Assembly (NCBI GenBank): GCA_963924555.1
Contig: OZ004596.1
Span: 3,668,139 to 3,732,138 of the forward strand
Direction: 5' to 3'
Origin: Crambe crambe
Taxonomy: Eukaryota; Porifera; Demospongiae; Poecilosclerida; Crambeidae
Length of the DNA: 64,000 nt
Each line of letters begins with the position of its first letter. Positions within the stretch are counted from its first letter, which is position 1. Both the position numbers and the translations under genes were made by a program. Below are positions 52,331-62,919 of the stretch, piece after piece. The notes beneath the pieces are model-generated. The model ran no database searches and was not told the origin of the DNA. It saw only the letters and a program-made list of their open reading frames with translations.

Positions 52331-53206
52331 TTAGTCTAGTTCCTCCATCAAGAGAAACTGATGACCATTATGGTCACTTGGTTGGTTTACTAAGCCCCTG
52401 CCTAAGTCCAGCTAGCTAGTTAACTTTTCCCCATCAGGTTAGCTATATCACATTTTGATTTATCAGGAAGTACCTGAGAGTGCTCTGCAAAATTGTGCCC
52501 AATGCAGCTGCCAATTGCTTGTGGTTTACCTGTGGTTTCACTTCTGGCCCACTTCCTTAATGACCCTGATTAGAATAGTGATCAGCTTATTGTATGTTGG
52601 TTGAGGTGTCCAATTACCTCACGGGTCCTAAACCACATTCTTCCTCTTACTTGCAGGTCATGCATGTCTCACTTGATGATCATACCAGTGTTATTTTAAG
52701 TTCAGTACACATTCATGTTGCATGCATGCGCTGACAATGTGATTGGTCATGTGACTCGTATCGTACTACGAAGTTTTCTTATATGCTTCTGTGTGTTCAT
52801 ATGACCTTAAAGTGACCAAACAGCTATGGTACGATCCAGTGGGTTGGTACCATGGGGAGAACCTGATCCTTAATGTTATCAGTTGGAGGCAGTTGGAGGA
52901 AATACAGTTTTCCAGGGTGGTAGCTTTTGGTAGATAAAGTCAGATGGTGTAGGTGTTTAGTTGGCTTTTTTGTTAGCAGCTGATTCTAGCCGACCTGGTA
53001 GCCAACAGCAGGCTATAATTTTGATATCTTTTACTTCTACCTTTGTTGTTTTTTTTTGTTTTTTCTCAAGCTGGTGTATCTTCTTCGGTTTATGATCGCT
53101 GTTGCGCAATCTTTGTGTAATATTGTAGATTTTTGGAATAGTGTTCAGATTTTCGGATGATTAGTAATTTTGGAACACACATTAGTAACTTTGTCCCCAA
53201 ATAGGA

Positions 53207-54917
53207 ATGGTGAATTACAAGCTCGTGGTCCTCGGAGAAGGAGGAGTAGGAAAATCAGGTATGTGTGTGTGTGTGTGTGTGTATGTACCTACATGAAACT
53301 GATACTTAGCCACTATGGGTAGGCTTCCCAGGGCCAGTGGGGTCCCTCCCTGTTTAGATTGTACTCAACTCACTCCTGGGAGTGTCCATAGTGACCTGAG
53401 CCCTTAACACAGTCAAGACCCAAGACAGGTCCTTGTTAGAACAATAGGCCTGGACCACAGCGGTATAGCTCTATCACAACAATTTGAGCACAATGATTCT
53501 GTATCAATTCAAGCTGTATACTAGCATAGACCTGAAGAAATGGAACTGATTACCAAATGTGTGATGGTCAATTAGGTATTCTTAGCATGATTCATACCAA
53601 GTGTGTGAAGAGAATTAGAATAGCATCAACCACATGTAATCTGATAGTATAATCTATACTGTTATATGGTCATCTTAGCATACCTTGAATTTGGGATATG
53701 GATGATCTATACTGTTATGGTCATCCTAGCATACCTTGAATTTGGGATGAGGACTTGCTGTTCCATATTATGAGGTTGTCATACTCAGTGTGTGAAAAAA
53801 AATTCAATAAAAATAGGTAAAGGGTGGTCAGGATACAGCTCACTGCATTCTAGCTAGCTAGCTATATCTACATAATTATGTACATATAGATGAGACTCAG
53901 CTAGCTAATCCAAGGTCAGAGTTATGACATATACAGCACAGTAATAGGAAGTAGCCCCTAGCTATTTCACCCAAAGCTCAACCAGTTGCTAGGAGTGTTG
54001 TTACGTCTAGAGAGCTAGTGTTATTACATCTATACAGAGCCAGCTAGATATATATATCTAGCTAGCTATATAGAGAGCTAGTGTTTTTATTAGTGATGAC
54101 CTTTACCATATTTTCCATACATACAGCAATCACAATTCAATTCACCAGCAGTGTATTTGCAGCAGATTATGATCCGACAATAGGTAAGGAATGTTGATTT
54201 TTTTACTCCATAGAGAGAGAGAGAGATCTTAGTCTGACATCATGACATTTCTTGTATCTTTGCAGTGACTAAGAATTGAGATAGTTGAGGTTATGTAGGA
54301 GGTTACTAACCAACAAGAATTGTGTGTTTTTATTCACCTTATTTGAATTACTTCTTTAGAGGATGCATATCGTATTGATGCGGATATTGATGGAGAGGTA
54401 GTGGGGCTCGACATCCTGGATACAGCAGGTCAGGAAGTGTTCAGTGCAGTCAGGGATCGATACATGAGAGATGGGGAAGGTTTCCTTCTCGTTTACTCAT
54501 TAATTGAGCGGAATACATTCGTAGCCATGCCCAAGATTAGTGAGCAAATCAAGAGAGTTAAAGACACAGAGAAACACGTACCCATCGTCCTTGTAGGAAA
54601 CAAGGTATGTAAATTAATGTAGTGATTAGAGGATTTTAATGTTGTGATTAGATGTATTTTATACGTGTAGACCCTTAATCATAACTCCTTTGTTTTCCCC
54701 TCAGTCTGATATGGCAGACAAGAGAGAAGTATCCAAAGGAGAAGGGGAGATGTTGGCAAGAAACCTGAAATGTCCATTCTTTGAGACGTCGGCTAAGCTA
54801 CGTGTTTACATTGACGAGTGTTTCCATGAGCTGGTCAGAGAAATTAAGAAAGTGCAGCTAGAAAAAACTAGGGAACTCACAGATAAGAAAAAGAAAGGGG
54901 GTTGTGTATTGCTGTAG
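53207..54917 (+). CDS. Ras-family small GTPase
   Basis: Exons 53207-53258, 54127-54183, 54360-54604, 54705-54917 give 188 residues. The P-loop GEGGVGKSA, effector loop YDPTIEDAYR, DTAGQE with the catalytic Gln, NKSD and ETSAK are all intact, so it should bind and hydrolyse GTP. A polybasic stretch (KKKKGG) precedes a C-terminal CVLL box; the final Leu predicts geranylgeranylation and plasma-membrane anchoring. It is close to Ras/R-Ras/Rap; the switch I region is Ras-type, but the rest ([31 protein letters not shown]) does not let me name an ortholog. It pairs with KATNAL2 head-to-head if the upstream exon is real. Confidence 0.93.
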
Positions 54918-55473
54918 ATGACAATCAATCATGTCTGGGTAGCAGGAACTGTTAATTATTGTATAAGTTATTAATATCCACTGAATCTCTCTCTTTTTAT
55001 GACATTAAAGAAAAAGGAAAAAAATCTATGGTAATGCTGTTCACTCACCTGTGCACTAGTGTTATTTGACCGTATATGCATGAAGTCATTATGTATTTTT
55101 TGTTGTTGTTTTTCTTTTCCACATTATCATTGTCTCTCCATTCCCAAATTTGATTATCATTGTTTTTTGTTACTACATACGACTATTCAAATCATTTCCC
55201 TTTTGTACAACCAACCCAAAAAAAAAAATCAAAAAAAAAAAAAAAATCAGTGATGTCTTGCATGCAAATAATACAATTATTGTGCCTGAACCTGGTTGTG
55301 TTCTGTTCTCTGGTGTGGTAGAATGTTGTCAAACATTTCTCTCCTCTCGTTTGGTGTTGACTAATTTCTCAGCCAGTAGGGATACCTGATGACGATGCTG
55401 TAGTATACGTTTGTTCAGTCTGCATGAATGACATAGTAGTGGTACATAGCTAGTCTTCAATGAGGCTATACTT
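54918..55473. other. intergenic, convergent 3' ends
   Basis: It lies between the stops of the Ras gene (+) and FAM227 (-). An ATTAAA near 55003 may be the Ras polyadenylation signal. A-rich homopolymers occur at 55217-55246. No gene was found. Confidence 0.6.
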
Positions 55474-58410
55474 TCATACATACTTCTCAATTGTCCTGGA
55501 ATCAGCTGTTAACTTTTGTTGAGTTGTAAGTACATCCTGCTCACTTTCAGCTAATACACTGGGGAAAAAAAGAAAAGGTGATGATCCTATCTTGTGCATA
55601 ATCTTGTGCATAATTTCTACATGGATTCTAGCAATGCCATAACTTGAGACCAATTCAGTGGAACTTTGAGAGGCAGAGGTATTAACATTTAGGACCTTGA
55701 AGCTTTGCCTTTGTGGAGAGGTTCCTTTATTGGAGGTTCCACTGTAACCCAACAACCACTTTACAATCAATGGTTGCACACCTTTTATACTCCTCGTAAA
55801 GCTTGTGTGTTTTCTTGCTGTGACACTTGAGGACTTGCTCATAGGTGAATCCTGGAGGGGGGATCTCTTTGACCTGTGTACGGGACACAAGAGGCCCTCT
55901 CAGCTCCTCTGACTCAATGAAGTTATGCAAATAGAGATAGTGCTGAAAGAGAGGACTTCGTCCAAAGATTCCAAACTGGACACATTCAAAAATTGGACCT
56001 GGTCCAATGTGGACAGTAGATAGGCTGAAATTCTATAATCATGAAGAGATATGACTGAAATCATTAATATAATTTTATGGCTATAAGCTAGAGCTGGGGC
56101 TATAGTTAATATCACGGCTTGAAAATCCTTACCTCTTCCCTTTTGATTGGTGACATAGTAACAATGGAAGATTTTATTGACCGTGAAAGGTGTGTCACAG
56201 TTCCAGTAGTTGTGTTTTTCTTGAGCTTGGATGATGGTTTAGATGGGGAAGAAATTACTAGACTTGTCACTATTGTTAGGATAAATGAGGAAAGCAGAGA
56301 CGAATGAAATATCTATTGCATAACAGTGTAAATATACCATCTTTCTTGGTTAATGCTAATGTTTGATGTTGACGAGTTTCTTTTTCCTCTAGAAAGTAAG
56401 GATTTAAGAAATGCCTCGGCCAAGATTTCCATTGTTGTGGTTGACTTTTTACTCCTAAATACAGTACAAGTTTCCATAACGAGTTATATCAATAAGGGAA
56501 ATAGCTACAAGCTATCTTATTGCAGGCTAACCTACAATCCACTCTGATGGAATATTGGTAATATAATCAAGGAATTCAGGTTGATCAAAATCCTTGCTTG
56601 AGCTGGGGAAAGCTTGACAGAAAGTGCTGTATAATGCCTGAGCTAAGTATACAGGGTAATTCTGGAAGGGAGAAAATTGGTAGCTGGAACTGTAGAATCT
56701 AAAGTTAGTGATCATACCACAAATATTTCGTCCTTGTACTTATCATCCATCTGTCGTAGAACAGTAGCAAACTCATTAGCAATTTGATCAAAGAGAAGTG
56801 ATTGTAGCTGTTCATCTGGCTATAGGTAATCATAATTATAGCCTACTTGTGGCCACTTGGTTGTAATTCTAGTACAGGCATAACCACAAGGTAATATTGA
56901 TACAACCCAAGAAGTGATACAGTGGATTGCAGTGATCTTGCAACATGAAATTCAGAGCACCAAACCAAAATTTACATAGCTTCCTTTAAGTAGCCCAACT
57001 CTAAAGCCACAATTAAGTCCTTTGAAAGGAGGCTATGTAAATTTTGGTTTGGTGTTCTGAATTTCTTGTTGCAAGATCACTGCAATCTACTGTACCATAT
57101 TTTATGCCAAATAGGTTATACCACAACCACTCAGGCTGCCTTCTGGTTATGAAAATAAGTACCTTGTAATAGTCCATCCATATCCACCAAAATGCACTCT
57201 GCAATCACAATGTGTTCATGAATAACTATAATCAAAACTTCATTTGAGAATACCTGCAGTAGTGAAGCTGATGCATTACAGAAAAAGACCTTTTTCCATG
57301 GTGAAAGAAGGTAATGCTGGGAAAGAAGAAAAAAAAAAAGAAAAAAAATGGGCTTGTCCGGGATTCGAACCCGGGACCTCTCGCACCCAAAGCGAGAATC
57401 ATGCCCCTAGACCAACAAGCCACACATCCAAGTATCCGCTAAAATAAGTTTATAAACGTACTGCCAGATTCGCAGACTTTGTAACTAGACTCAGGATGAC
57501 TAGAGGTTCAAGATTTCCTGGTAGAGATATGCTTAAACGTCTATTACTCAGTCCAGGATAGAGGTAGTCCTGTGTTCATGTATAATAATAAGCTGAAATT
57601 TTTTAGAGGCATTAATTATTACTGCAGCAGTCGTTCTATTTTGATCATTCTTTGTTACCTGAAAATTAACAATACATAGCTTAGTACTTATACATGGTAA
57701 TAAATAAAGCATACTTTTTCTTCCATATTTCTGAACCTCAGTAAGTCATCACTGTCTGTCATAAATGCTAATAGATAAACGGATTGGCAAGTAAACAGCA
57801 GCAATTTGCCCACTAGCTAATAAAAACATGGATTATGTTATTACCTACCTTTTTCACCCACATTACCCAAACCTCCTGCTCCACTTTTCTTGGAGGGCCT
57901 TTGTTTGGTGGACAAAAAAATACCAGCAAGACTGCAGATGTCTTTTTCCAACTGATCCAGTCTCTTCTCAATGTTATCCAAGTGAGTTGTCTCCCAAGCT
58001 TGAGATGTATATTAAATACAAAATTTAGTTTCATATCCAGACTATTATTATAGCAATAATAATAGATGTAACATACGGGATTTTTTCTCTAATTCGGCCT
58101 TAATTTCGTCAAATGTACCCAAAACTGTGTCACCAGGGTTGTCATGCCTCCTGAGCTTGCTGACTTTAGTTTCCTCTCCAGGTGGCAAAGGGGCAGCCAC
58201 CACAAAGTCAAGATAAGGTGGATGATTGGGCCACTTCACAGATCTCTTATCTGCACTGCTGGATGGTAAGTATAAGGTGCCATCCATAGATACTAGCTGT
58301 CCTGCCCCAGAACTGGAATTCAACCATTCATCCCAAGTTTTTGGAGGAGGCTTTGCCTTTGGGCTCTTTTCTCGCTTCACATCAGGAGCAAGATCAAATT
58401 GGAAATTCAT
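55474..58410 (-). CDS. FAM227: FAM227 family protein (FWWh domain)
   Basis: Eleven exons (minus): 58410-58077, 57998-57849, 57812-57715, 57658-57623, 57198-57163, 56819-56718, 56661-56532, 56454-56338, 56269-56133, 56032-55782, 55543-55474. The phases close at 486 residues. The family marker is the FWW motif, here SAFWWIWMDYY (about 207-217), followed by FDQIANEFATVLRQMDD, YPVYLAQALYSTFCQAFPSS and WIVG, then a basic linker and FGRSPLFQHYLYLHNF. The biochemical role of FAM227 is unknown to me; vertebrate members are mainly associated with ciliated and testis tissues. It is divergently paired with HVCN1 (238 bp). Two introns are notable: one carries a tRNA gene, another a long foldback. Confidence 0.82.
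56920..57093. mobile_element. long foldback in a FAM227 intron
   Basis: Arms of about 70 bp pair almost completely: AGTGATCTTGCAACATGAAA and AACCAAAATTTACATAGC on the left, GCTATGTAAATTTTGGTT and TTGTTGCAAGATCACTGC on the right, around a loop of about 30 bases. No coding frame; probably a hairpin MITE. Confidence 0.8.
57341..57348 (-). terminator. RNA polymerase III terminator (T8)
   Basis: Eight A on the plus strand (T8 on the minus strand) begin two bases after the 3' end of the tRNA gene. Confidence 0.85.
57350..57421 (-). tRNA. tRNA-Pro (anticodon TGG)
   Basis: 72 nt. The acceptor stem GGCTTGT/ACAAGCC pairs fully, with a C discriminator. The A box TGGTCTAGGGG and B box GGTTCGAATCC are exact. 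The anticodon stem CTCGC/GCGAG holds the loop TTTGGGT, anticodon TGG. The T stem is CCGGG/CCCGG. No intron and no encoded CCA. It lies in a 424-bp FAM227 intron, in the same direction as the host gene. Confidence 0.97.
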
Positions 58411-58648
58411 TACGAGTTTTTAGTAGAGGTGCAGCCTCATCTCAAGATTACCACTACACACAGCAAATCTCTTAACGTTATCAGCTGCAGACCATCACCA
58501 GGAAGTCTGCATGCTCAGAACTGGTTACTAAGATACGATGCTCCGCCCAATAATCCGATTGTAGGTGGGGCTCTAAAAGCATCCTCTCTGAAGAAAGTAA
58601 GGGCTGTAGCTACGTATTATAGCTAGTGCTATACTTCCTTTTTATATT
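58411..58648. promoter_or_regulatory. shared promoter region FAM227/HVCN1
   Basis: 238 bp between two divergent start codons. No TATA box is clear. Confidence 0.5.
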
Positions 58649-61600
58649 ATGTCAGATACTGAAAGACGCTTGAAAACTGATAAACTTCGCCAGGACCAAT
58701 CTGAACAAATAGATCCAGAGGAAGCAAGGCGAGTCAAATAATTTTCTTTTAACACATAGCTAGCTAGCTAGAGGTATGATTAGCTGCAATCATCATAGCT
58801 TAGGTTTAGCTACGTTGGTTACAACTGTTCAATCAAGCACGTTAATGAGTAGATTGATTGCTAATTACAATTATTATTATTATTATATCCTTTCACCCTT
58901 CTTATTCTGTAGAATGGATAACTTTGCATCTGATTCAGATTATCGCAACTTTAATGCAGAGGTCGATGGAGCACCCGAGCAGACTGTCCCCCCATCTCGC
59001 TACATAACCAATGATCCTGAAAAGCAAGCTCGGTCTCAGGCTCGAGCTGAAGCCAGGCGGACTCGGAGAACCTTGAGACTGCAGCAGCAACAGCAACAGC
59101 ACGAGCAGAGGAAACTGGAAAACGTGAATGCAGAGACTCACTACAAGATCAGCTATGACGGCGAGTCTTCAGACGGATCAAGCGTTGACGAGAATTATGA
59201 AGTGGATTCCATTGCCGAGTCTATTCCTGAAAATTTGACGTGAGTGGTAATGTCTATAAGGCTGTTTTATGATTTGATAATACTAAAAGTGACCAGAGCA
59301 TCTTTCCCCCCCCCCCCCCCCCCCCCCCCCCCGTCTTTCTCTCTCTATAGTAAAGACACTTCTTTGTGCCACACTGCAGCACAGACATGTCTTTGTTGAT
59401 TTTCACCTCTGAAGTGAGGGCCAGGGGGTCAGGGCTGCGTATAGGATTAGGGAGCAAATAGCTGCTTCAGTATTTCAGGGACATGATTTGATGTGCATAG
59501 GTAACAGGTTATTTCACAAGGGGGGAGGAACAAAGGTACAGCAAGGGGGGGAGAGACATTCCTGAGTGCATACACATCTCCAATTGGAAAACTCCTTTTC
59601 TTAACTTTGCCATATTTGTGCAGCTGCAAAGATTTCAAAATGCACATGATGGGGATGGCTTATTCAGGTGTTAATCCAATGATATAGCATGTTCAGCCAC
59701 TAAGCTTAGTGCCCTGTAGTCCTAATTGTAGTTCACAACTCCCTGATCATGTATGTAACAATTCACTTTCAGAATTTAGCTATTAATTAAGTGGGTATGA
59801 AATGTATGATTGCTCTGGGTTTTTAAGAAGGGATACACGACTTTGTGAGCCAGCCAATAATGTGGTACTCCTTGGCTGCTACACATATCATGCAATAAGT
59901 TCTAGTGCCAGTGAAATGTGGCTTCAATATGTGACAGAATAACTTTAGTGGCTTCAGTAGAGGAACGTGTGTGCCAAATCAGTTGTAATTTATGTCTTTC
60001 AAATTGGGAGATTTCCGGACACCCCTGAAATTGTTGCTAACTTCCTAGTGATGTATCATATGATACAATGCTGTAATTAAATCCTTTCCCTCATGTGTGT
60101 CACCCTTGTGATGCACATTCTTTCTGTCATGTGTGTACATGCACATTGCCTTCCTCTTTCCCTCATGTGTGTACATGCATTATCTTCCCTTTCCCTCATA
60201 TGTGTACATGCACATTGCCTTCCCCCTTTCAGTGGCGGATCTAGAATTTTATAGAGGGGGTTTGTAAGATCCGTGCGCTTGCACGCAGGAAAATTTTTTG
60301 TTAACCACGCCCACTTTAAAAACTATGCAGCTAGTGTGCATGCTTATGTGCCGTACTTTGACCCCACATGTGTACATGGAACTAGCAGCTCGTTATTTAT
60401 AGCGCTAGCTCTGTCTGGCCTGCTGTAACTCTACAATTGTCTATTGAAAGGGGGTTTCAGTGGAAACTTAGAAACCCCTCTAAATCCGCCACTGCCTTTC
60501 CCTCATGTGTGTACATTGTCTTCCCCTTTCCCTCATGTGTGTACATTGTCTTCCCCTTTCCCTCATGTGTGTACATGCACATTGTCTCCCCTTTCCCTCA
60601 CATGTGTACATGCACATTGTCTTCCCCTTTCCCTCATGTGTGTACATGCACATTGTCTCCCCTTTCCCTCACATGTGTACATGCACATATCTTCCCCTTT
60701 CCCTCATGTGTGTACATGCACATTGCCTTCCCCTTTCCCTCATGTGTGTACATGCACATTGCCTTCCCCTTTCCCTCATGTGTGTACATGCACATTGCCT
60801 TCCCCTTTCCCTTATGTGTGTACATGCACATTGCCTTCCCCTTTCCCTTATGTGTGTACATGCACATTGCCTTCCCCTTTCCCTTATGTGTGTACATGCA
60901 CATATCTTCCCCTTTCCCTTATGTGTGTACATGCACATTGCCTCTTATGTATAAAAACATTCACTTTTCCTTCATGTGTAGGTGGCGTGGACGTATGCAA
61001 AATATCCTCCATAACCACTGGTTCCACCTGGCGATAGTCATCCTTGTCTCCCTTGATGCTTTCATCGTCATCTTTGAGCTCCTCCTGGATGTTGGAGCAT
61101 TTAGTAAGCATGGTTAAAACTTAATTATTCAGTTCCTACCATATCCTGACAACCCCAACAAAGCATGGAGGAAGTCAAGTGTGATAGTCATAAACCTTAC
61201 CATGTAAAGCTGTGGATTCACTATCTTTGTTCAAAGCTCTGTACTCAATTTTAAGCATTGTGTATTATTTACACAATGCTGGAAACTGTTTATAGTTTAG
61301 GCTTCACTTGGAATGTAGGTATAGAAACTATCGGAGAGCTTTCACTGCTTGACACAGAACACTGTCTATAGTCCAATACACATTTTTCAAACTTAGGCTT
61401 TTCAGGTTTGGGAAAGAAATAAACAATGTTATACTTTGGCCACCAAAAGTCTATTGTTTTGGATGGATTGATCAATGTTTTCCTTAATGGCAACACTTTA
61501 ATGTAGTTAGCTATTATTAGCATACTGAAACTGCATTCCAATTGACTACGTGATTGGGGTTATCTGTCTCACCTCCCAAAAGTGATGGGCAGGAAAAAAC

Positions 61601-62919
61601 TAAGTGTAGGGGTAATGCAACAACAACAATAACAACAACAACAACAACAACACTAAAGCATCAACTAACTTATATCATTAATCCTCAGATAATGTTCTTT
61701 GTAATGGAGCTGGTTTTCTAGCTCAAGCTGAAAACTGCCATTATCAGGAAAGACTCTCGGGCATGTGTGGTCCTCATGCCAGGATGATCCTCGAACGTGT
61801 CAATCTCACACCCTCCATCCCCTCTGGAAATGGACTTGACAATGAAATTTGTAGGTGTGACTTCCGAGGAGGAAGGAGAGTATGTGTACACCGTAAGTCT
61901 ATTTCATACTTACTCAGTATCAGATAATGGATAGCACTTTTTACATGTGCAATTTGTGAGTATTGCTATTTCATCTATATTATATGAACTTGAGTATTCT
62001 GCTGCTTTTTTCTTCACGTACATCTCTCCCCCCCACAGATGATGATTCAGAACATGGAGTGAACCCTGCTGTTGTTCTTCATGCCTTTTCCATTATTATC
62101 TTATCAACATTTGTAATTGAGGTAATGAAGCATGCCTCTCTTTGTATACCATTAAAGACATTCATGGGGTGAGATTTCAAGGATCAATGCACAAAAATTT
62201 ATATGGTTCATGCTTCCAATTATTTTTGAAACAAGCGCAAAATTTTTACTCCACTGAAATTTCACACTGGTAATAAAATTGTGGTATACATAATGATTGG
62301 CCTAGGACTAGAATTCTAGTAAATGACTCCTGGATGTGCTATGCTTTGTTCATTAGGTGTTATTGAAGCTAATAGCATTTCGTTTGAAGTACTTTACTCA
62401 CAAGTTTGAAGTTTTTGATGGAATAATAGTCATGATCTCATTCATTCTTGATGTGGCCTCAATGTAAGTGGCATGTGCTATACTCTTACATAATTATGTG
62501 TGGCTGAATTTTAGCGTTCAAGAAGAAGCTTTTGAAGCTGCATCTCTGCTTATAATCCTTCGACTCTGGCGTGTGGTTCGTATTGTCAATGGTAAGCAGT
62601 GATTCCAGTTGGCTAGGTAGACATACTGCACTGCAAGTTCTAATACACATAGCATATTATTATACATGTGTTATTCGTGAATAGGTGCTGTGCTCTCTTC
62701 AAAAGCACAGTCTGATCGTGATCTAGAAAAGATTCGTAATGAAGCTCGAAAAATAATCCACGCTTTCCATAAAGCTCAAGATAGAATGGATGACCTGGAG
62801 GTTTGTAGCTTTAACTAAAACAACTGACTCTGTTTGTTTATGTGTTCATATTTATGTTACAATAGGCAGAAAATATTGAACTCAAGAAGGCCAGTTCGCA
62901 CAAGAAGCAATTTCATTAA
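58649..62919 (+). CDS. HVCN1: voltage-gated proton channel Hv1
   Basis: Exons 58649-58728, 58913-59239, 60982-61103, 61689-61892, 62039-62121, 62357-62463, 62515-62591, 62685-62800, 62866-62919 close at 389 residues. Hv1 lets protons leave the cell through a voltage-sensor domain without a separate pore. S1 (about 146-172, HLAIVILVSLDAFIVIFELL) keeps the selectivity Asp in SLDAF. S2 ends FSIIILSTFVIEVLLKLIAF; S3 has KFEVFDGIIVMISFILDV. S4 carries the three-arginine signature LRLWRVVRIVNG. A C-terminal coiled coil (about 340-385) should dimerise the channel. Odd points: intron 1 has a GC donor (GCGAGT), and the S1-S2 loop is extended by about 70 residues with six cysteines (exon 61689-61892). 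The long Gln/Arg-rich cytoplasmic N-terminus (QQQQQQHEQ) is not informative. Confidence 0.95.
59306..59332. repeat. poly(C) run
   Basis: About 27 C in HVCN1 intron 2. A similar poly(C) (about 13986-14008) lies just before a TFIP11 acceptor. Confidence 0.95.
60085..60970. repeat. about 36-bp minisatellite in HVCN1 intron 2
   Basis: More than fifteen copies of CTTTCCCTCATGTGTGTACA plus TGCACATTGCCTTCC, with some shorter 26-bp variants lacking TGCACA. The array is split by the hAT-like insertion at 60230-60494 and runs right up to the exon 3 acceptor at 60981. It produces long false open frames in three phases. Confidence 0.95.
60230..60494. mobile_element. hAT-like MITE copy 2
   Basis: 265 bp with ends CAGTGGCGGATCTAGA and the complement of CAGTGGCGGATTTAGA. 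CCTTT flanks both sides, but because it sits inside the minisatellite the target duplication is ambiguous. It shares GGAAAATTTTTTGT with copy 1 at 35640-35907. Confidence 0.75.
61619..61652. repeat. (AAC)n microsatellite
   Basis: An AAC/AAT run in HVCN1 intron 3, about 40 bp before exon 4. Confidence 0.9.

Larger units (their letters stand above)
48184..53206. other. intergenic / 5' region of the Ras gene, 5 kb
   Basis: No open frame with family similarity. It holds a candidate non-coding first exon near 48.5 kb, diverged short repeats near 49900-50060 (CCTTTAAGATGTACAAACAC), the minisatellite at 51235-51425 and a poly(A) element at 52164-52330. Most of it is probably the first intron of the Ras gene. 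Confidence 0.5.

Noticed and set aside
60085..60970. Regularly spaced repeats considered as a CRISPR array
   Set aside because: Units are contiguous tandem copies without unique spacers, in an intron of an animal gene.
60437..61117. Long overlapping open frames rich in FPSCVYMH or LPLSLMCVHAH on the plus strand and CACTHIRERGRQ on the minus strand
   Set aside because: They are translations of the 36-bp minisatellite in HVCN1 intron 2, open in several phases at once. Only the last part (60982-61103) is a real exon, in one frame.
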